From positions 1-58,863 of the forward strand of contig JANQQI010000077.1 in assembly GCA_028285085.1 (NCBI GenBank): a stretch of 58,863 nt of DNA. The letters are read 5' to 3'. Positions 24,593-32,738 of this stretch are shown here, piece by piece (the stretch's first letter is position 1; every line of letters begins with the position of its first letter). The DNA is from Saprospiraceae bacterium (GTDB lineage Bacteria; Bacteroidota; Bacteroidia; Chitinophagales; Saprospiraceae). The notes under the pieces were generated by a model. The model saw only the letters and a list, made by a program, of their open reading frames with translations, ran no database searches and was not told where the DNA came from. Both the position numbers and the translations under genes were made by a program.

Positions 24593-25075
24593 TTATTGTA
24601 TTCTTTTTCTCATGGTCCAGGATGTCTCAGTTGCTGCAACAATGCTGTAGCCTAATCGCTGGTATAACTTGGCAGCACTATTGGCTTTATCGACACTCAG
24701 TGATAAATATTCAATGCCCAGCGACTTATATTCAGAAACAATGGTTTTAAGCAATATCGTTCCAATACCGCGATTACGGAATTCGGATTTGACCGCCATA
24801 CTTAATTCTGGGGTGTGGTGGTCTACAAATCCGTATCCTTTGTTTTCTGCGTTTAATAGGCGTCCCCAAATTGCTCCCACCAGTTGATTATTTATTTCAG
24901 CAACCAGCGCAATATCGTATTTATCCTTGCCCCAATTGTCGATGTATTTGGATAACGACTTATCCTTAATGATATCTTTAGGCAAGGATGCATGTCCTTC
25001 CGGGATGAAAATCGCTTCATAAAGCATCTCTGCCAAAAAAACTATTTCATCATTCTTAATTTTTCTAATATTCAT
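24593..25075 (-). CDS. GNAT family N-acetyltransferase
   Basis: 160 residues, one GNAT domain. The acetyl-CoA loop is SEFRNRGIGTILLKTIV (R/Q-x-x-G-x-G/A pattern) and the end has the strand-loop SLSVDKANSAAKLYQRLGY typical of this family. Substrate unknown. It is followed by the 41-residue ORF and rsgA; with the preceding gene it is 11 bp apart. Confidence 0.9.
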   Translation of the reverse strand: MNIRKIKNDEIVFLAEMLYEAIFIPEGHASLPKDIIKDKSLSKYIDNWGKDKYDIALVAEINNQLVGAIWGRLLNAENKGYGFVDHHTPELSMAVKSEFRNRGIGTILLKTIVSEYKSLGIEYLSLSVDKANSAAKLYQRLGYSIVAATETSWTMRKRIQ

Positions 25076-25086
25076 TGTCTTTTTTA

Positions 25087-25770
25087 CTAGTGATAAGTCA
25101 ACTCTCTTTCCTCAACGATGAGATGCCCACTTCGTTGGTATTTTCTGCTGATCCAGTGTCCACGTTTATTAAATACGTAATCGAAAAAATCTGTGACTAC
25201 ATCCTCTGATTTTGCAGGTTGGAACGGTGTCCAAATTGTTTGGATCACCACACCATTTTCAAAGATGCTTCGATAGGCTTGGATCGTATCACCTGCCGGG
25301 CTAAGGAGAATATTTGATTCTTCTTGGCAACCTTTGTACTCAAATATTTGGGAGGCTCCATCCGCATGTTTTAACTCTGCAGGCTCTCCATCTGGATGAT
25401 GCCTGACGATCATAGCGGTATCTTTTATTTCGCTGGAGTGGGCCAATAAAGAATCCAAGTCTTCAGCGGAGTAAAAATCAGATAAGTCTTTTCGAGTAGA
25501 AATCATCAATTGCAATTTTTTATTGCGATATTCTCTGCGATGTTCAGATCCATCCGGGCTATTTCTAATGAGGATTACCCTTCCTGCTGCATCATAATGT
25601 ACCTCTTGATAGTTATTATCTTTTTGGTTTATCTCATTATCGTCTGATACAAAACTCATAAAGGTCCTTGCCGTTTTGATCCCTTTATCCGGTAGACAAT
25701 TTGTCGAAATTTGGCCATGACTTACCGAGGAAAAGATAATAAAGGCTATGGTGAAGAGTAATGATTTCAT
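25087..25770 (-). CDS. Secreted hypothetical protein with YD-repeat-like segment
   Basis: 227 residues, signal peptide ending SHGQ at ~20. Residues ~57-85 (YDAAGRVILIRNSPDGSEHR) recall single RHS/YD-type repeats, which suggests an extracellular beta-rich protein. Nothing else was recognised. It is 13 bp downstream of the lipoprotein gene at 25784, so the two are probably co-transcribed. Confidence 0.6.
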   Translation of the reverse strand: MKSLLFTIAFIIFSSVSHGQISTNCLPDKGIKTARTFMSFVSDDNEINQKDNNYQEVHYDAAGRVILIRNSPDGSEHRREYRNKKLQLMISTRKDLSDFYSAEDLDSLLAHSSEIKDTAMIVRHHPDGEPAELKHADGASQIFEYKGCQEESNILLSPAGDTIQAYRSIFENGVVIQTIWTPFQPAKSEDVVTDFFDYVFNKRGHWISRKYQRSGHLIVEERELTYH

Positions 25771-25783
25771 GCTTTATCGTCCA

Positions 25784-26521
25784 TTATTTTTTCAAGGTTA
25801 ATGCTTCCTTGATCGAAATAGTTTCATCGAGTTCACAAAAATAGCCTTTTGGGTGCTCGTATTTTATATCGTAAACCTTGTTGCCAATGATCAGGTAATG
25901 ATTAGGTGTATTCCAATAATTATTTTTCTTTGCTACAAATTTAAACGTTGTTGACTGGAGAATGTCCAATTGATAAACGCCATAATTCGGGCAACCGTAA
26001 TAAATGCCATGCTTATCCTTACCGCCGCAAATATTTTCGAAAGGTTCAAAAGTCATAGGATCTGCACCATTGATGGGGATGATCAAATGGCCGTCTGAAT
26101 TGACCCACCAAAAGTTCACTTTGTTTTTGGTCGTGAAAAATCGGTCGTTATATGCTTTGTATGATTCTAGTTCTATTCGGTTAGTGAATTCCTGATAGTA
26201 TTCGACATCAATGAATTCTCCGTCACAATCTCTATGGGTTTTCGCCTTTTTGTATAGTTTGTCTTTTGCGGTTACGAACCCAAAAGTTGTGTCTTTAAAA
26301 TTCGAAAAATCATCAATTGGATCAATGAGTCTTTTACCAATTCTGATGGTATCGATCATCCTATTGCCTACATCTGCAAAATCTTGGATATAATCACAAT
26401 GCTTGGTTTCGGTTGAGAGGCCTTGTTTCGTTTCTTTTGAATCTTTCTTTTGTTGAGACGGATTTAAATTAGTGCAAGCACCTAAAAAAGTGAGCGTTAA
26501 TATTGCTAGAATTAATTTCAT
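25784..26521 (-). CDS. Hypothetical DKNYY-like lipoprotein
   Basis: 245 residues. SPII signal with lipobox LGAC at ~13-16. The body is rich in Tyr, Lys and Asp with a repeated short pattern around residues 70-130 (YKKAKTHRDCDGEFIDVEYY, ESYKAYNDRFFTTKNKVNFW) that resembles DKNYY-family repeats. Probably membrane-attached and periplasmic or surface exposed. Function unknown. Part of a run of three closely spaced genes. Confidence 0.6.
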   Translation of the reverse strand: MKLILAILTLTFLGACTNLNPSQQKKDSKETKQGLSTETKHCDYIQDFADVGNRMIDTIRIGKRLIDPIDDFSNFKDTTFGFVTAKDKLYKKAKTHRDCDGEFIDVEYYQEFTNRIELESYKAYNDRFFTTKNKVNFWWVNSDGHLIIPINGADPMTFEPFENICGGKDKHGIYYGCPNYGVYQLDILQSTTFKFVAKKNNYWNTPNHYLIIGNKVYDIKYEHPKGYFCELDETISIKEALTLKK

Positions 26522-26553
26522 TTTCTTAATTGGTTATAACAACTCAATCTTTC

Positions 26554-27357
26554 CTACAACGGATAACCAAAGATAAAATATCCAGCCTTTTTTCCATTAT
26601 TCTTCTTAGCCTGCGTCATTTCCCATTTATACGATTGGTTATCCTTTTTCTCGATTAACGTCTCTATATCCTTAAAAGTATAAGTTCTCATAATTGACGC
26701 CTGGCCATCCCAGGCGTACACAATCGGAATAATTGGAATGAGGTAGGTGAAAATGACCTGAGAAAAGGTTAATGGTCTCACAAATGGCGTCATTACGAGT
26801 GACATTAATATCAGGATGAGTAATGAAATAGGAAGCATGAGGCACCAGACTAACAGGGGGATATTATTTTCAGCTATTTCATAAATTAAAATGGGTTCTT
26901 TACTTTTTTCAGCGGAGGTAAGAATTTGTTTTGCCATGTGTGGCTGCATATGGTGAAAACTAGCAACCATAGTTTTAAGCCCTTTGGGCGTGTTTTCAAT
27001 TGCTGATGCATCTACTGACTGTTCAAGATATTTAATGTGTGGGATTTTTAAATCATTTATGGCATTAACCGTTTTAAGGTCTGGGTATTTATCCGTCAGT
27101 AATAAATTTATTGGGTGGTCTTCCGATTGGTTGTTGATGGTCTTGACCACATCAATCATCGGCCCTCCCGAGCCAGAACCTAAATCAATGATTTGAGAAA
27201 AACTTGTTTTCTTTTGGCAATTTAGGACGAGTTCAGCCAGGACATCTGATGTGCCAACCAATCTATGTAATACTTTAATGAGATTGGTCACCCCGGCTCG
27301 AATGAAGTTAGGTAACCAACCAAAGTCTTCAAATTCGAATAATTCTATTCTCTTCAT
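26554..27357 (-). CDS. Class I SAM-dependent methyltransferase with membrane segments
   Basis: 267 residues. Motif I is IIDLGSGSGGP at ~57-67, followed by a Rossmann-like part to ~170. Residues ~170-225 contain two strongly hydrophobic segments (LVWCLMLPISLLILILM and VIFTYLIPIIPIVYAW). A membrane-bound methyltransferase is therefore likely, perhaps acting on lipids or quinones. Substrate unknown. Confidence 0.8.
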   Translation of the reverse strand: MKRIELFEFEDFGWLPNFIRAGVTNLIKVLHRLVGTSDVLAELVLNCQKKTSFSQIIDLGSGSGGPMIDVVKTINNQSEDHPINLLLTDKYPDLKTVNAINDLKIPHIKYLEQSVDASAIENTPKGLKTMVASFHHMQPHMAKQILTSAEKSKEPILIYEIAENNIPLLVWCLMLPISLLILILMSLVMTPFVRPLTFSQVIFTYLIPIIPIVYAWDGQASIMRTYTFKDIETLIEKKDNQSYKWEMTQAKKNNGKKAGYFIFGYPL

Positions 27358-27890
27358 TGTTGTTTTTTGGAGTTAAAAAGTATTTCAAATGATGGCTCTC
27401 CAAAGATAACAACAAACCATTAAGGTTTGACGGGAAGACTCATCTCGCTTAGGTATTAGAGCGGTATTTTAATTCTTTTTTATGCTTTTTAATATTTGTT
27501 TGGAGATGACTGGTGGGGCAGTAGAAGATGGTGGTGGTTTTTAATGTCTTTGAAGAGTGAATGTAACTGATGATGACTCGACTCAAGTATGGACAATAAT
27601 TGTACTTAAAGATGTTATCTCTTTTTTTGAAAGAAAATGGCCAACGGTTTCTCAGCATAATGAAAGAATAACTATCCCTTTTTTAGCTAAAACCCTTGAT
27701 TTAGATGTATCCTGATTATCACCTTTCCTAATATAGGTAAAATAAGATTCGGTGGGTAAATCGATTTCCGTTCCAATAGTGGATGATTTATAATTCCATA
27801 ACTTCTAAATAGGTGCCATTAGTGATATACACTTATCTCTGGAGATTTCATCGTGCGGCATCCTCTATTCCTTATTTCTATACTTGAAAG
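27358..27890. other. 533-bp spacer with a stop-interrupted reading frame
   Basis: Contains the probable pseudogene 27652-27861. A 69-codon minus-strand ORF (27449-27658) is also present but has an unlikely composition and no family. Confidence 0.5.
27652..27861 (-). pseudogene. Probable pseudogene with one in-frame TAG
   Basis: From ATG at 27861 to TGA at 27652-27654 the frame is 70 codons long with a single TAG at 27805-27807. It reads MPHDEISRDKCISLMAPI before the stop, and KLWNYKSSTIGTEIDLPTES then YFTYIRKGDNQDTSKSRVLA after it. The second part is clearly protein-like. A neighbouring frame also reads NGTYLEVMEL around the stop, which suggests small indels as well. A decayed gene is the simplest reading. 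Confidence 0.4.
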
Positions 27891-28316
27891 TCAGTATTTA
27901 ACCAAAAAAATTCTTCCGAAATTAGGAGAATGAATTGTTAAATGCTCTTTATTGTAACTGTCTTTATAAAACTTACATATAAACATATCCTCTACTTTGC
28001 CATTCATTGGATGCATCTCATGTGAGTCACTAGAATTATTAAAGTTTAATGTAATTGTTCTTTCTTCAAACTCCCATCTACCTGATATAGCACCTTCAGA
28101 AAAAGAAGTATAAGTGAAAGTATCATTTGGGTTAAGTTGAAATTTCCCACCTTCTTTTTTCTTTGTGTTTCTCCATTTACTTCTCCATATGCCTCCCCAT
28201 GTACCAAGTAATATGCTTTTTTCTATTTCGATGTGCTCAGGACATTTTTCTGAACATGAGATAGTGAATAATAGTGTAATGCTTATAAACAAAAATAGAA
28301 ATCTATATTGTGTCAT
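27891..28316 (-). CDS. Hypothetical lipocalin-like lipoprotein
   Basis: About 141 residues from ATG at 28316 (MTQYRFLFLFISITLL); an 8-residue longer frame has only a TTG start. SPII signal with lipobox TISC at ~19. The remainder is a small beta-rich domain beginning LLGTWGGIWRS and continuing FQLNPNDTFTYTSFSEG, which resembles a lipocalin-like fold used by many Bacteroidota lipoproteins. Function unknown. Confidence 0.65.
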   Translation of the reverse strand: MTQYRFLFLFISITLLFTISCSEKCPEHIEIEKSILLGTWGGIWRSKWRNTKKKEGGKFQLNPNDTFTYTSFSEGAISGRWEFEERTITLNFNNSSDSHEMHPMNGKVEDMFICKFYKDSYNKEHLTIHSPNFGRIFLVKY

Positions 28317-28340
28317 CCTGTGAATTATTTTATTTGGCAA

Positions 28341-28805
28341 TCTAAATATTCGGGTTTGAAAATGAATTCAAATTTAAATATTTAATTTGACTTTAGTCTT
28401 GAATGCACCTAGCATTTGGTGCTCACGATGTAATGGCACAAAGTGGCTATGAGTGTTTTGTACTTTATTGTAGCCAGTTGTGTATCCTTCGATATATCAG
28501 GACATCATTCAATAATATTTGCTGCCTTAAAGATAGTGATAGGTTCTTTGAAAGTGATATATCATAACTTCTGTTGAGATGAGAGAGCATAAGTTTATTT
28601 TAAAATTTATATGACCTCTCGAATACGATTTAACGGGAAGAAGTATTCAATCCACCCTTGCGGTGCTTTCCTTTCACGGGACAGTACTGAGCGGCAAGGG
28701 GAAAGGCATGAAAACGTGTCAGAAGTAGATAGAGGAGTTGAACGAAAGTGAACCGGTTGATGAAGTGTCGAAACTAAGTGGAAAAGTTAGGAAAACTGAT
28801 TCATA
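28341..28805. other. 465-bp spacer with hairpins and an intron-like stretch
   Basis: Contains a small hairpin GCACC/GGTGC (28405-28422) and the group II intron-like segment described separately. No reading frame of note. Confidence 0.4.
28630..28795 (+). ncRNA. Group II intron-like RNA fragment (domain I remnant?)
   Basis: The plus strand folds and reads like part of a group II intron domain I: outer stem CCCTTGC ... GCAAGGG around 28654-28700, hairpin GGCATG-AAAA-CGTGTC, then GTGAACCGGTTGATGAAGTG and TCGAAACTAAGTGGAAAAGT, phrases of the kind seen in subdomain ID of bacterial group II introns. No reverse transcriptase, domain V or 5' GUGYG was found, so at best it is a truncated remnant. This rests on pattern memory rather than a model search. 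Confidence 0.3.
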
Positions 28806-29390
28806 TTATAGTCTAATTCCTAAACCTATGCTTGGAATAGGTACAATAGCATTAGATTTAATAGTTGAATTTCCTAATTGAACTTCTCCTTCTGAAATAA
28901 GTGGAATGGCGAAAACAACTTCCGACATGATATAAAATCTTTCCATTTTAAAAGGATACCACAGGTAGCCAATCCTTGGGCTGATATTCCAAAATTCATA
29001 GGTTATTTCTGTATCCGTATTTCGATCTTTTAAGATCCATGTCTCGTAACCGACGGGCAAGCTCAACTGCCAGCCTTTATGGGGGTGTTGTTTATTCAAG
29101 AAATATCGAAATGAAAAATTGATTGCAAAATCTTGAGAAGCCCTCAAATCAATAATAGCATCATCATAATCAAAACCAATCTGATTGAAAGCATCAGAAA
29201 GTTCAGAAGCAAAAACGTTAGCTCCAATATGCCAACGGTCATTTAAAGCATAATGCCCGACAACTGAATAACCTCCACTTAAAAACTGCAATGGCTTTAA
29301 TTCAACATAAATTCTTGGTACTCTTTTTTCTTGTGAATGAGCACTAAACGTTATTAGCGTAAGAGTTAATATGATTAAATGCTTTTTCAT
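28806..29390 (-). CDS. Hypothetical outer-membrane-type beta-barrel protein (small)
   Basis: 194 residues. Signal peptide ending AHSQ at ~20, then alternating hydrophobic/polar strands rich in aromatic residues (YVELKPLQFLSGGYSVVGHY, FAINFSFRYFLNK, WQLSLPVGYETWILK), as in 8-stranded outer-membrane barrels. The end (PSIGLGIRL) fits a C-terminal beta signal. Function unknown. It stands alone. Confidence 0.65.
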   Translation of the reverse strand: MKKHLIILTLTLITFSAHSQEKRVPRIYVELKPLQFLSGGYSVVGHYALNDRWHIGANVFASELSDAFNQIGFDYDDAIIDLRASQDFAINFSFRYFLNKQHPHKGWQLSLPVGYETWILKDRNTDTEITYEFWNISPRIGYLWYPFKMERFYIMSEVVFAIPLISEGEVQLGNSTIKSNAIVPIPSIGLGIRL

Positions 29391-29494
29391 ATTCAGATTG
29401 GGTTACATTTTTAAAATCTAAAAGGTATAAAGCATTTTTCTTTAAAACCTTGAATTAATTCAAGAAAATATCCTACTCAAAAAAGCTTAAAGCA

Positions 29495-29860
29495 TCATCT
29501 TTTTTTCTTAATCTTACTTAGCCACTTGGGAGAAGTACCGCAAAATTCAGCTATATATTTAGAAGAGACTATCTTAACAGCAGCAGGCATTTTTTCTATA
29601 ATGAAATTGTATCGCTCTTTAGTGGAAAAAGAAATAAGATTGGGTTTTAATTTATTTTCTTTTGTCATAAAAGTGCTTAGTGTGTCTCTATGAAATTTGT
29701 CGAAGTTTTCATCTGACTCCACAATGCATCCCTGAATGGAAGACCCAGGAGGGCACTCAAAGCCATTCCATAGGTTACGCATCCAAAAATATTCAATTGA
29801 TTGCTCAATGTAGATGGGAGCATTAGTGGTCAAGTCACCTATGCTGAAGCTAGTTTTCTT
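29495..29860 (-). pseudogene. Truncated Crp/Fnr-type regulator remnant
   Basis: The frame is open from a TAG at 29861-29863 to the stop at 29495. It has no ATG near its beginning; a TTG at 29833 is the first possible start. Residues before that read SFSIGDLTT as in the middle of a cNMP-binding domain. The C-terminal part (FSTKERYNFIIEKMPAAVKI, SSKYIAEFCGTSPKWLSKI) matches the winged helix-turn-helix end of Bacteroidota Crp/Fnr regulators. The N-terminal ~110 residues of a normal Crp are missing, and the DUF4345 gene ends 57 bp upstream. A decayed gene is the best call. Confidence 0.5.
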
Positions 29861-29919
29861 CTAAAACTGATAAAAGGTGCATCTACTAATGATTTCATAC
29901 AAAATGGTTGGATGTTCAT

Positions 29920-30300
29920 TTATTCACTTCCTTTGGATCTCGACAATAATACCAATCCAATAATTACAATAAGGACCTCGAGGGCTAAATTAATGTACAT
30001 CATTTCATTGGGCGAGCCATCTTGTATTATGCCTATTGTGCGTCCGACTGCCATTCCACCAACAACTAGTACAATCGCCTTTGTTCCTAATGAAAGCATT
30101 TGACTGTTTCTACTGGTGATACCTAAAAAGAGGGCAAAGCCTAAGGATATCCCGCCGTATGTTGCCCGCATATCAGTAGTGCCTGATGTGGTGGTCGGTG
30201 TCGAATCTGTAATATAAAGGCTAAGCACTTCGGGGAAAAACACAAAGCCTAATCCAAATAAAAGGAATACGACCGCATTTAGAAGAATGAGTGCTTTCAT
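29920..30300 (-). CDS. DUF4345-like small membrane protein
   Basis: 126 residues with four TM segments (around 3-24, 48-63, 72-88 and 101-120). The DUF4345 pattern is visible: MRATYGGISLGFALFLG in the second helix and GGMAVGRTIGIIQDG in the third. Function unknown; such proteins often sit near HxlR or TetR regulators. It follows the HxlR gene by about 190 bp on the same strand. Confidence 0.8.
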   Translation of the reverse strand: MKALILLNAVVFLLFGLGFVFFPEVLSLYITDSTPTTTSGTTDMRATYGGISLGFALFLGITSRNSQMLSLGTKAIVLVVGGMAVGRTIGIIQDGSPNEMMYINLALEVLIVIIGLVLLSRSKGSE

Positions 30301-30492
30301 TTTAATGATTTGCTTTAAAGTTATTTGAGCAAAGATATGTTGATCGCATTAAGGGTTTTAGACGCTACCGTCCAAGCGGGACGACGATATCTAAAATGAT
30401 TTACCATTCTAGGGATGTTTAAGAAATGCTGTCTGAGCTATTCTTGAAGCAAGGTTGAATTGATCGCTCAATGTAAGCGGAACACTGATGTG

Positions 30493-30948
30493 TCACTGGC
30501 CATCTTTGTAAGCAGCTAGTTTTTCCTCATAGCTCTCAATTAGTTTCTGGCAATAACTCTCCCTATTTGCTTTGATATGCTCGAGCTCTTCATAATCACC
30601 AATGTTTGGGTTGAGGACTCTCAGATTATTGTGGCTCCAAATGGCTAGGTCTATGATAACCGGCGTCAATTCAAGCGCCTCTTTGGTCAGGTGATAATAA
30701 TTCGTCTTGTTATTGTCCGGTCTCCTGGTTTTCGTGATCAGGCCAATCTCTTCAAGCCATTTTAGCCTTTTGGTCAACACATTTGTCGCAACGGCCTCCG
30801 GGCGTTCCATAAAATCTTTAAAGGTCTCTACATTTTCCATGAGCATCTGCTTGATGATCACCAATATCCACCGGTCACCCAACAGATCAAGGGAAGAGGT
30901 GATGGCACAACTGCACCGAAAGTCAATAGAATTTTTTGAATTCAACAT
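30493..30948 (-). CDS. HxlR family winged-helix regulator
   Basis: 151 residues. HxlR domain at ~10-105: CSCAITSSLDLLGDRWILVI, the recognition region NVLTKRLKWLEEIGLI, and the wing NKTNYYHLTKEALEL. The N-terminal Cys pair (RCSC) may sense reactive species, as in several HxlR/YodB-type regulators. It is divergent from the NTF2-like gene at 31066 and the shared 117-bp region holds two identical-type 21-bp palindromes, consistent with autoregulation. Confidence 0.92.
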   Translation of the reverse strand: MLNSKNSIDFRCSCAITSSLDLLGDRWILVIIKQMLMENVETFKDFMERPEAVATNVLTKRLKWLEEIGLITKTRRPDNNKTNYYHLTKEALELTPVIIDLAIWSHNNLRVLNPNIGDYEELEHIKANRESYCQKLIESYEEKLAAYKDGQ

Positions 30949-30982
30949 GAAATTACTTGTTGATGAAAACTAATTTTGATTA

Positions 30983-31003
30983 TTACTTGCTAGTAGAAAG
31001 TAA
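30983..31003. promoter_or_regulatory. Probable HxlR operator 1
   Basis: 21-bp inverted repeat TTACTTG-CTAGTAG-AAAGTAA, in the divergent intergenic region. It matches operator 2 at all outer positions, with the same arm spacing. Confidence 0.65.
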
Positions 31004-31013
31004 TTTGCTATCT

Positions 31014-31034
31014 TTACTTTCTCATCGAAAGTAA
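31014..31034. promoter_or_regulatory. Probable HxlR operator 2
   Basis: 21-bp inverted repeat TTACTTT-CTCATCG-AAAGTAA. It begins 31 bp after operator 1, about three helical turns, so two dimers could bind the same face of the DNA. It ends 31 bp before the ATG of the divergent gene. Confidence 0.65.
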
Positions 31035-31065
31035 TAATTATAAACCTAAAACACAGAATATTACC

Positions 31066-31449
31066 ATGAAAGAAAGTTCAAAACAGTCATTTCGAGAGTA
31101 TGAAGCCATCGAAAGCGCAATGACATCTTATCTCAAATCCGCTAAAACGGGCGATGCAAGCGGGTATGCAGAAGACTGGTACGAGCATACACGCGTTGTT
31201 GGAAGTCTTGATGGGCAGTTTTATAACATCACCCGAGATGAAACGATGCAGTTTGCCGAACAACTAGGTGGCTCGCCGGAGGTTGAAAGCCGGATCGCCT
31301 ACATTGATTATCAGGGAAGTGCAGCTGTCGTTCGGCTGGAGTCTTTAAACTGGGGTGGGGTCAGATATACTGATTTTTTTATCCTAAGCAAGGCCGAAGG
31401 TAAATGGAAAGTCAGCGGTAAAGTATTCGATGCTCACGATCGAAGTTAG
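31066..31449 (+). CDS. NTF2-like protein (putative lumazine-binding type)
   Basis: 127 residues, no signal peptide. One NTF2-fold domain: an N-terminal helix (YEAIESAMTSYLKSAKTGDA), ITRDETMQFAEQLGG and the strands AYIDYQGSAAVVRLES and YTDFFILSKAEGKWKVSGKV. The layout matches the 'putative lumazine-binding' group common next to transcription regulators. It is divergent from hxlR and shares its operators, so it is probably the HxlR target. Function unknown. Confidence 0.8.
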   Translation: MKESSKQSFREYEAIESAMTSYLKSAKTGDASGYAEDWYEHTRVVGSLDGQFYNITRDETMQFAEQLGGSPEVESRIAYIDYQGSAAVVRLESLNWGGVRYTDFFILSKAEGKWKVSGKVFDAHDRS

Positions 31450-31547
31450 ACCATAAGTATTGAGCTTGTTATTCGTTTTTGGACGGGTTTCTTTTTGTAA
31501 TAAGTTACAGCTAAGGTTCAACCTACACCATGCTGGTGGTTGGTCAT

Positions 31548-32447
31548 TTAGTCACTTTCTACCTCATAACTAATTGCTTTGACACTAGTGCGTTTCCTTC
31601 GATGCGCCATGGTTAGCACGCCTTTATATTTTTTCCCATCTCTATCATAAGATGTAAAGGAGATGTCTAGATCATGATCATCGCTGATTTGCACTTTAGT
31701 AATCACTAAATCATCAGAATCGGTAGCCCTATTTTTAAGACTAGAAAATACAATTTTGTCTTTCCATTTGATCTGGCCAAGGCTATTGGGGTGATAATTA
31801 TACCCTAGAATTGAAACATTGATCGTATCCTTTTTTGAATCCAAGAGTTCCTTGCTGAGTAATGCATTAATTGTCGTCTTTAGGTTGCTCTTTCTGAACT
31901 TAATGCGCGTTAATTTTTGCAGGTTTTTTAATTCTTCTTTATTGGCATATTTTGTTCCCGAACATAATCCGGTCCAAAAAGTATTCAGTGGATTTTTGAA
32001 TACAATATTTTTACTTTTAGAGCTATAAATAATAAATGTTTCACCTATTTCAAACCTTGAGTAACTACAGTAAACCCTATTACTGGTATAAATGGTGACA
32101 GTATCTGGTAATTGGTATTGATTCTTAAAAAAATCCAATACGACTATTTCAACTTTTGTTATCGATTTTTTATTGAGCGCGTCTAAATACCAATTATACC
32201 TAATGGTGGCGACTGAATCTGAGAAAGTTTTGGCCAATTTCTCTTTGTACCTTTGTTTTGCTTGTTCTAATTCTTTTGGATCTCTCAGACTACTTCTGGA
32301 AATAGAGGTCTTACTGATGACTTCCCCAAGAACAATCAAGGCATATTTATTAAATCGTTCTTCAACGGATTGAGAGGCACATACACACGCTTTTACATTT
32401 AGATGAAGAATAAGAAATAGTAAAATGGAAAGTATTGAAGTTTTCAT
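31548..32447 (-). CDS. Secreted hypothetical protein with N-terminal TIMP/NTR-like Cys motif
   Basis: 299 residues. Signal peptide at ~1-20; the mature N-terminus starts ACVCASQSVEERFNKYALIV, a C-x-C pattern followed by a Cys near 150 (VYCSYSRFEIGETFIIY) that recalls NTR/TIMP-like domains. The second half is charged and beta-rich without recognised family. Probably extracellular or periplasmic. Confidence 0.65.
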   Translation of the reverse strand: MKTSILSILLFLILHLNVKACVCASQSVEERFNKYALIVLGEVISKTSISRSSLRDPKELEQAKQRYKEKLAKTFSDSVATIRYNWYLDALNKKSITKVEIVVLDFFKNQYQLPDTVTIYTSNRVYCSYSRFEIGETFIIYSSKSKNIVFKNPLNTFWTGLCSGTKYANKEELKNLQKLTRIKFRKSNLKTTINALLSKELLDSKKDTINVSILGYNYHPNSLGQIKWKDKIVFSSLKNRATDSDDLVITKVQISDDHDLDISFTSYDRDGKKYKGVLTMAHRRKRTSVKAISYEVESD

Positions 32448-32576
32448 ATCAGTTTTATATTAAGACGGTTTTCTGATATAAAAATTGTATGCTTTATTGA
32501 CCACTAAGTCGCAGGTAAGTGCAGAATATAGTACATGTATGCTACTGATATTTTACGTTTTGATTTACGTTGTCAG

Positions 32577-32738
32577 TTATTTGTATTTCAAAAAGGATGC
32601 ACGGATCTGATTAGTTGAAGCGACACCTCCCTGGCCATTGATGGCAAACGTTTCTTTTCCAATACCTTTGATCAGGATAGCATCAGCTCCTTTTTGCTTA
32701 GCACGCTCAATGAGCTTATTCTTTATTTTTTCTACTTC
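32577..32738 (-). pseudogene. C-terminal fragment of an unidentified gene
   Basis: Minus-strand frame of 53 codons with no start codon, open from a TGA at 32739-32741 to TAA at 32577-32579. It reads KNKLIERAKQKGADAILIKG, then IGKETFAINGQGGVASTNQI, then RASFLKYK: clearly protein-like. It overlaps the last bases of the methyltransferase gene by 7 bp. Probably the tail of a gene whose start was lost. Confidence 0.45.

Noticed and set aside
27449-27658. A 69-codon minus-strand ORF with an ATG start.
   Set aside because: Its composition (many Thr, Lys, Tyr and Cys in no regular pattern) looks like a chance frame, and it overlaps the end of the more protein-like frame at 27652-27861.
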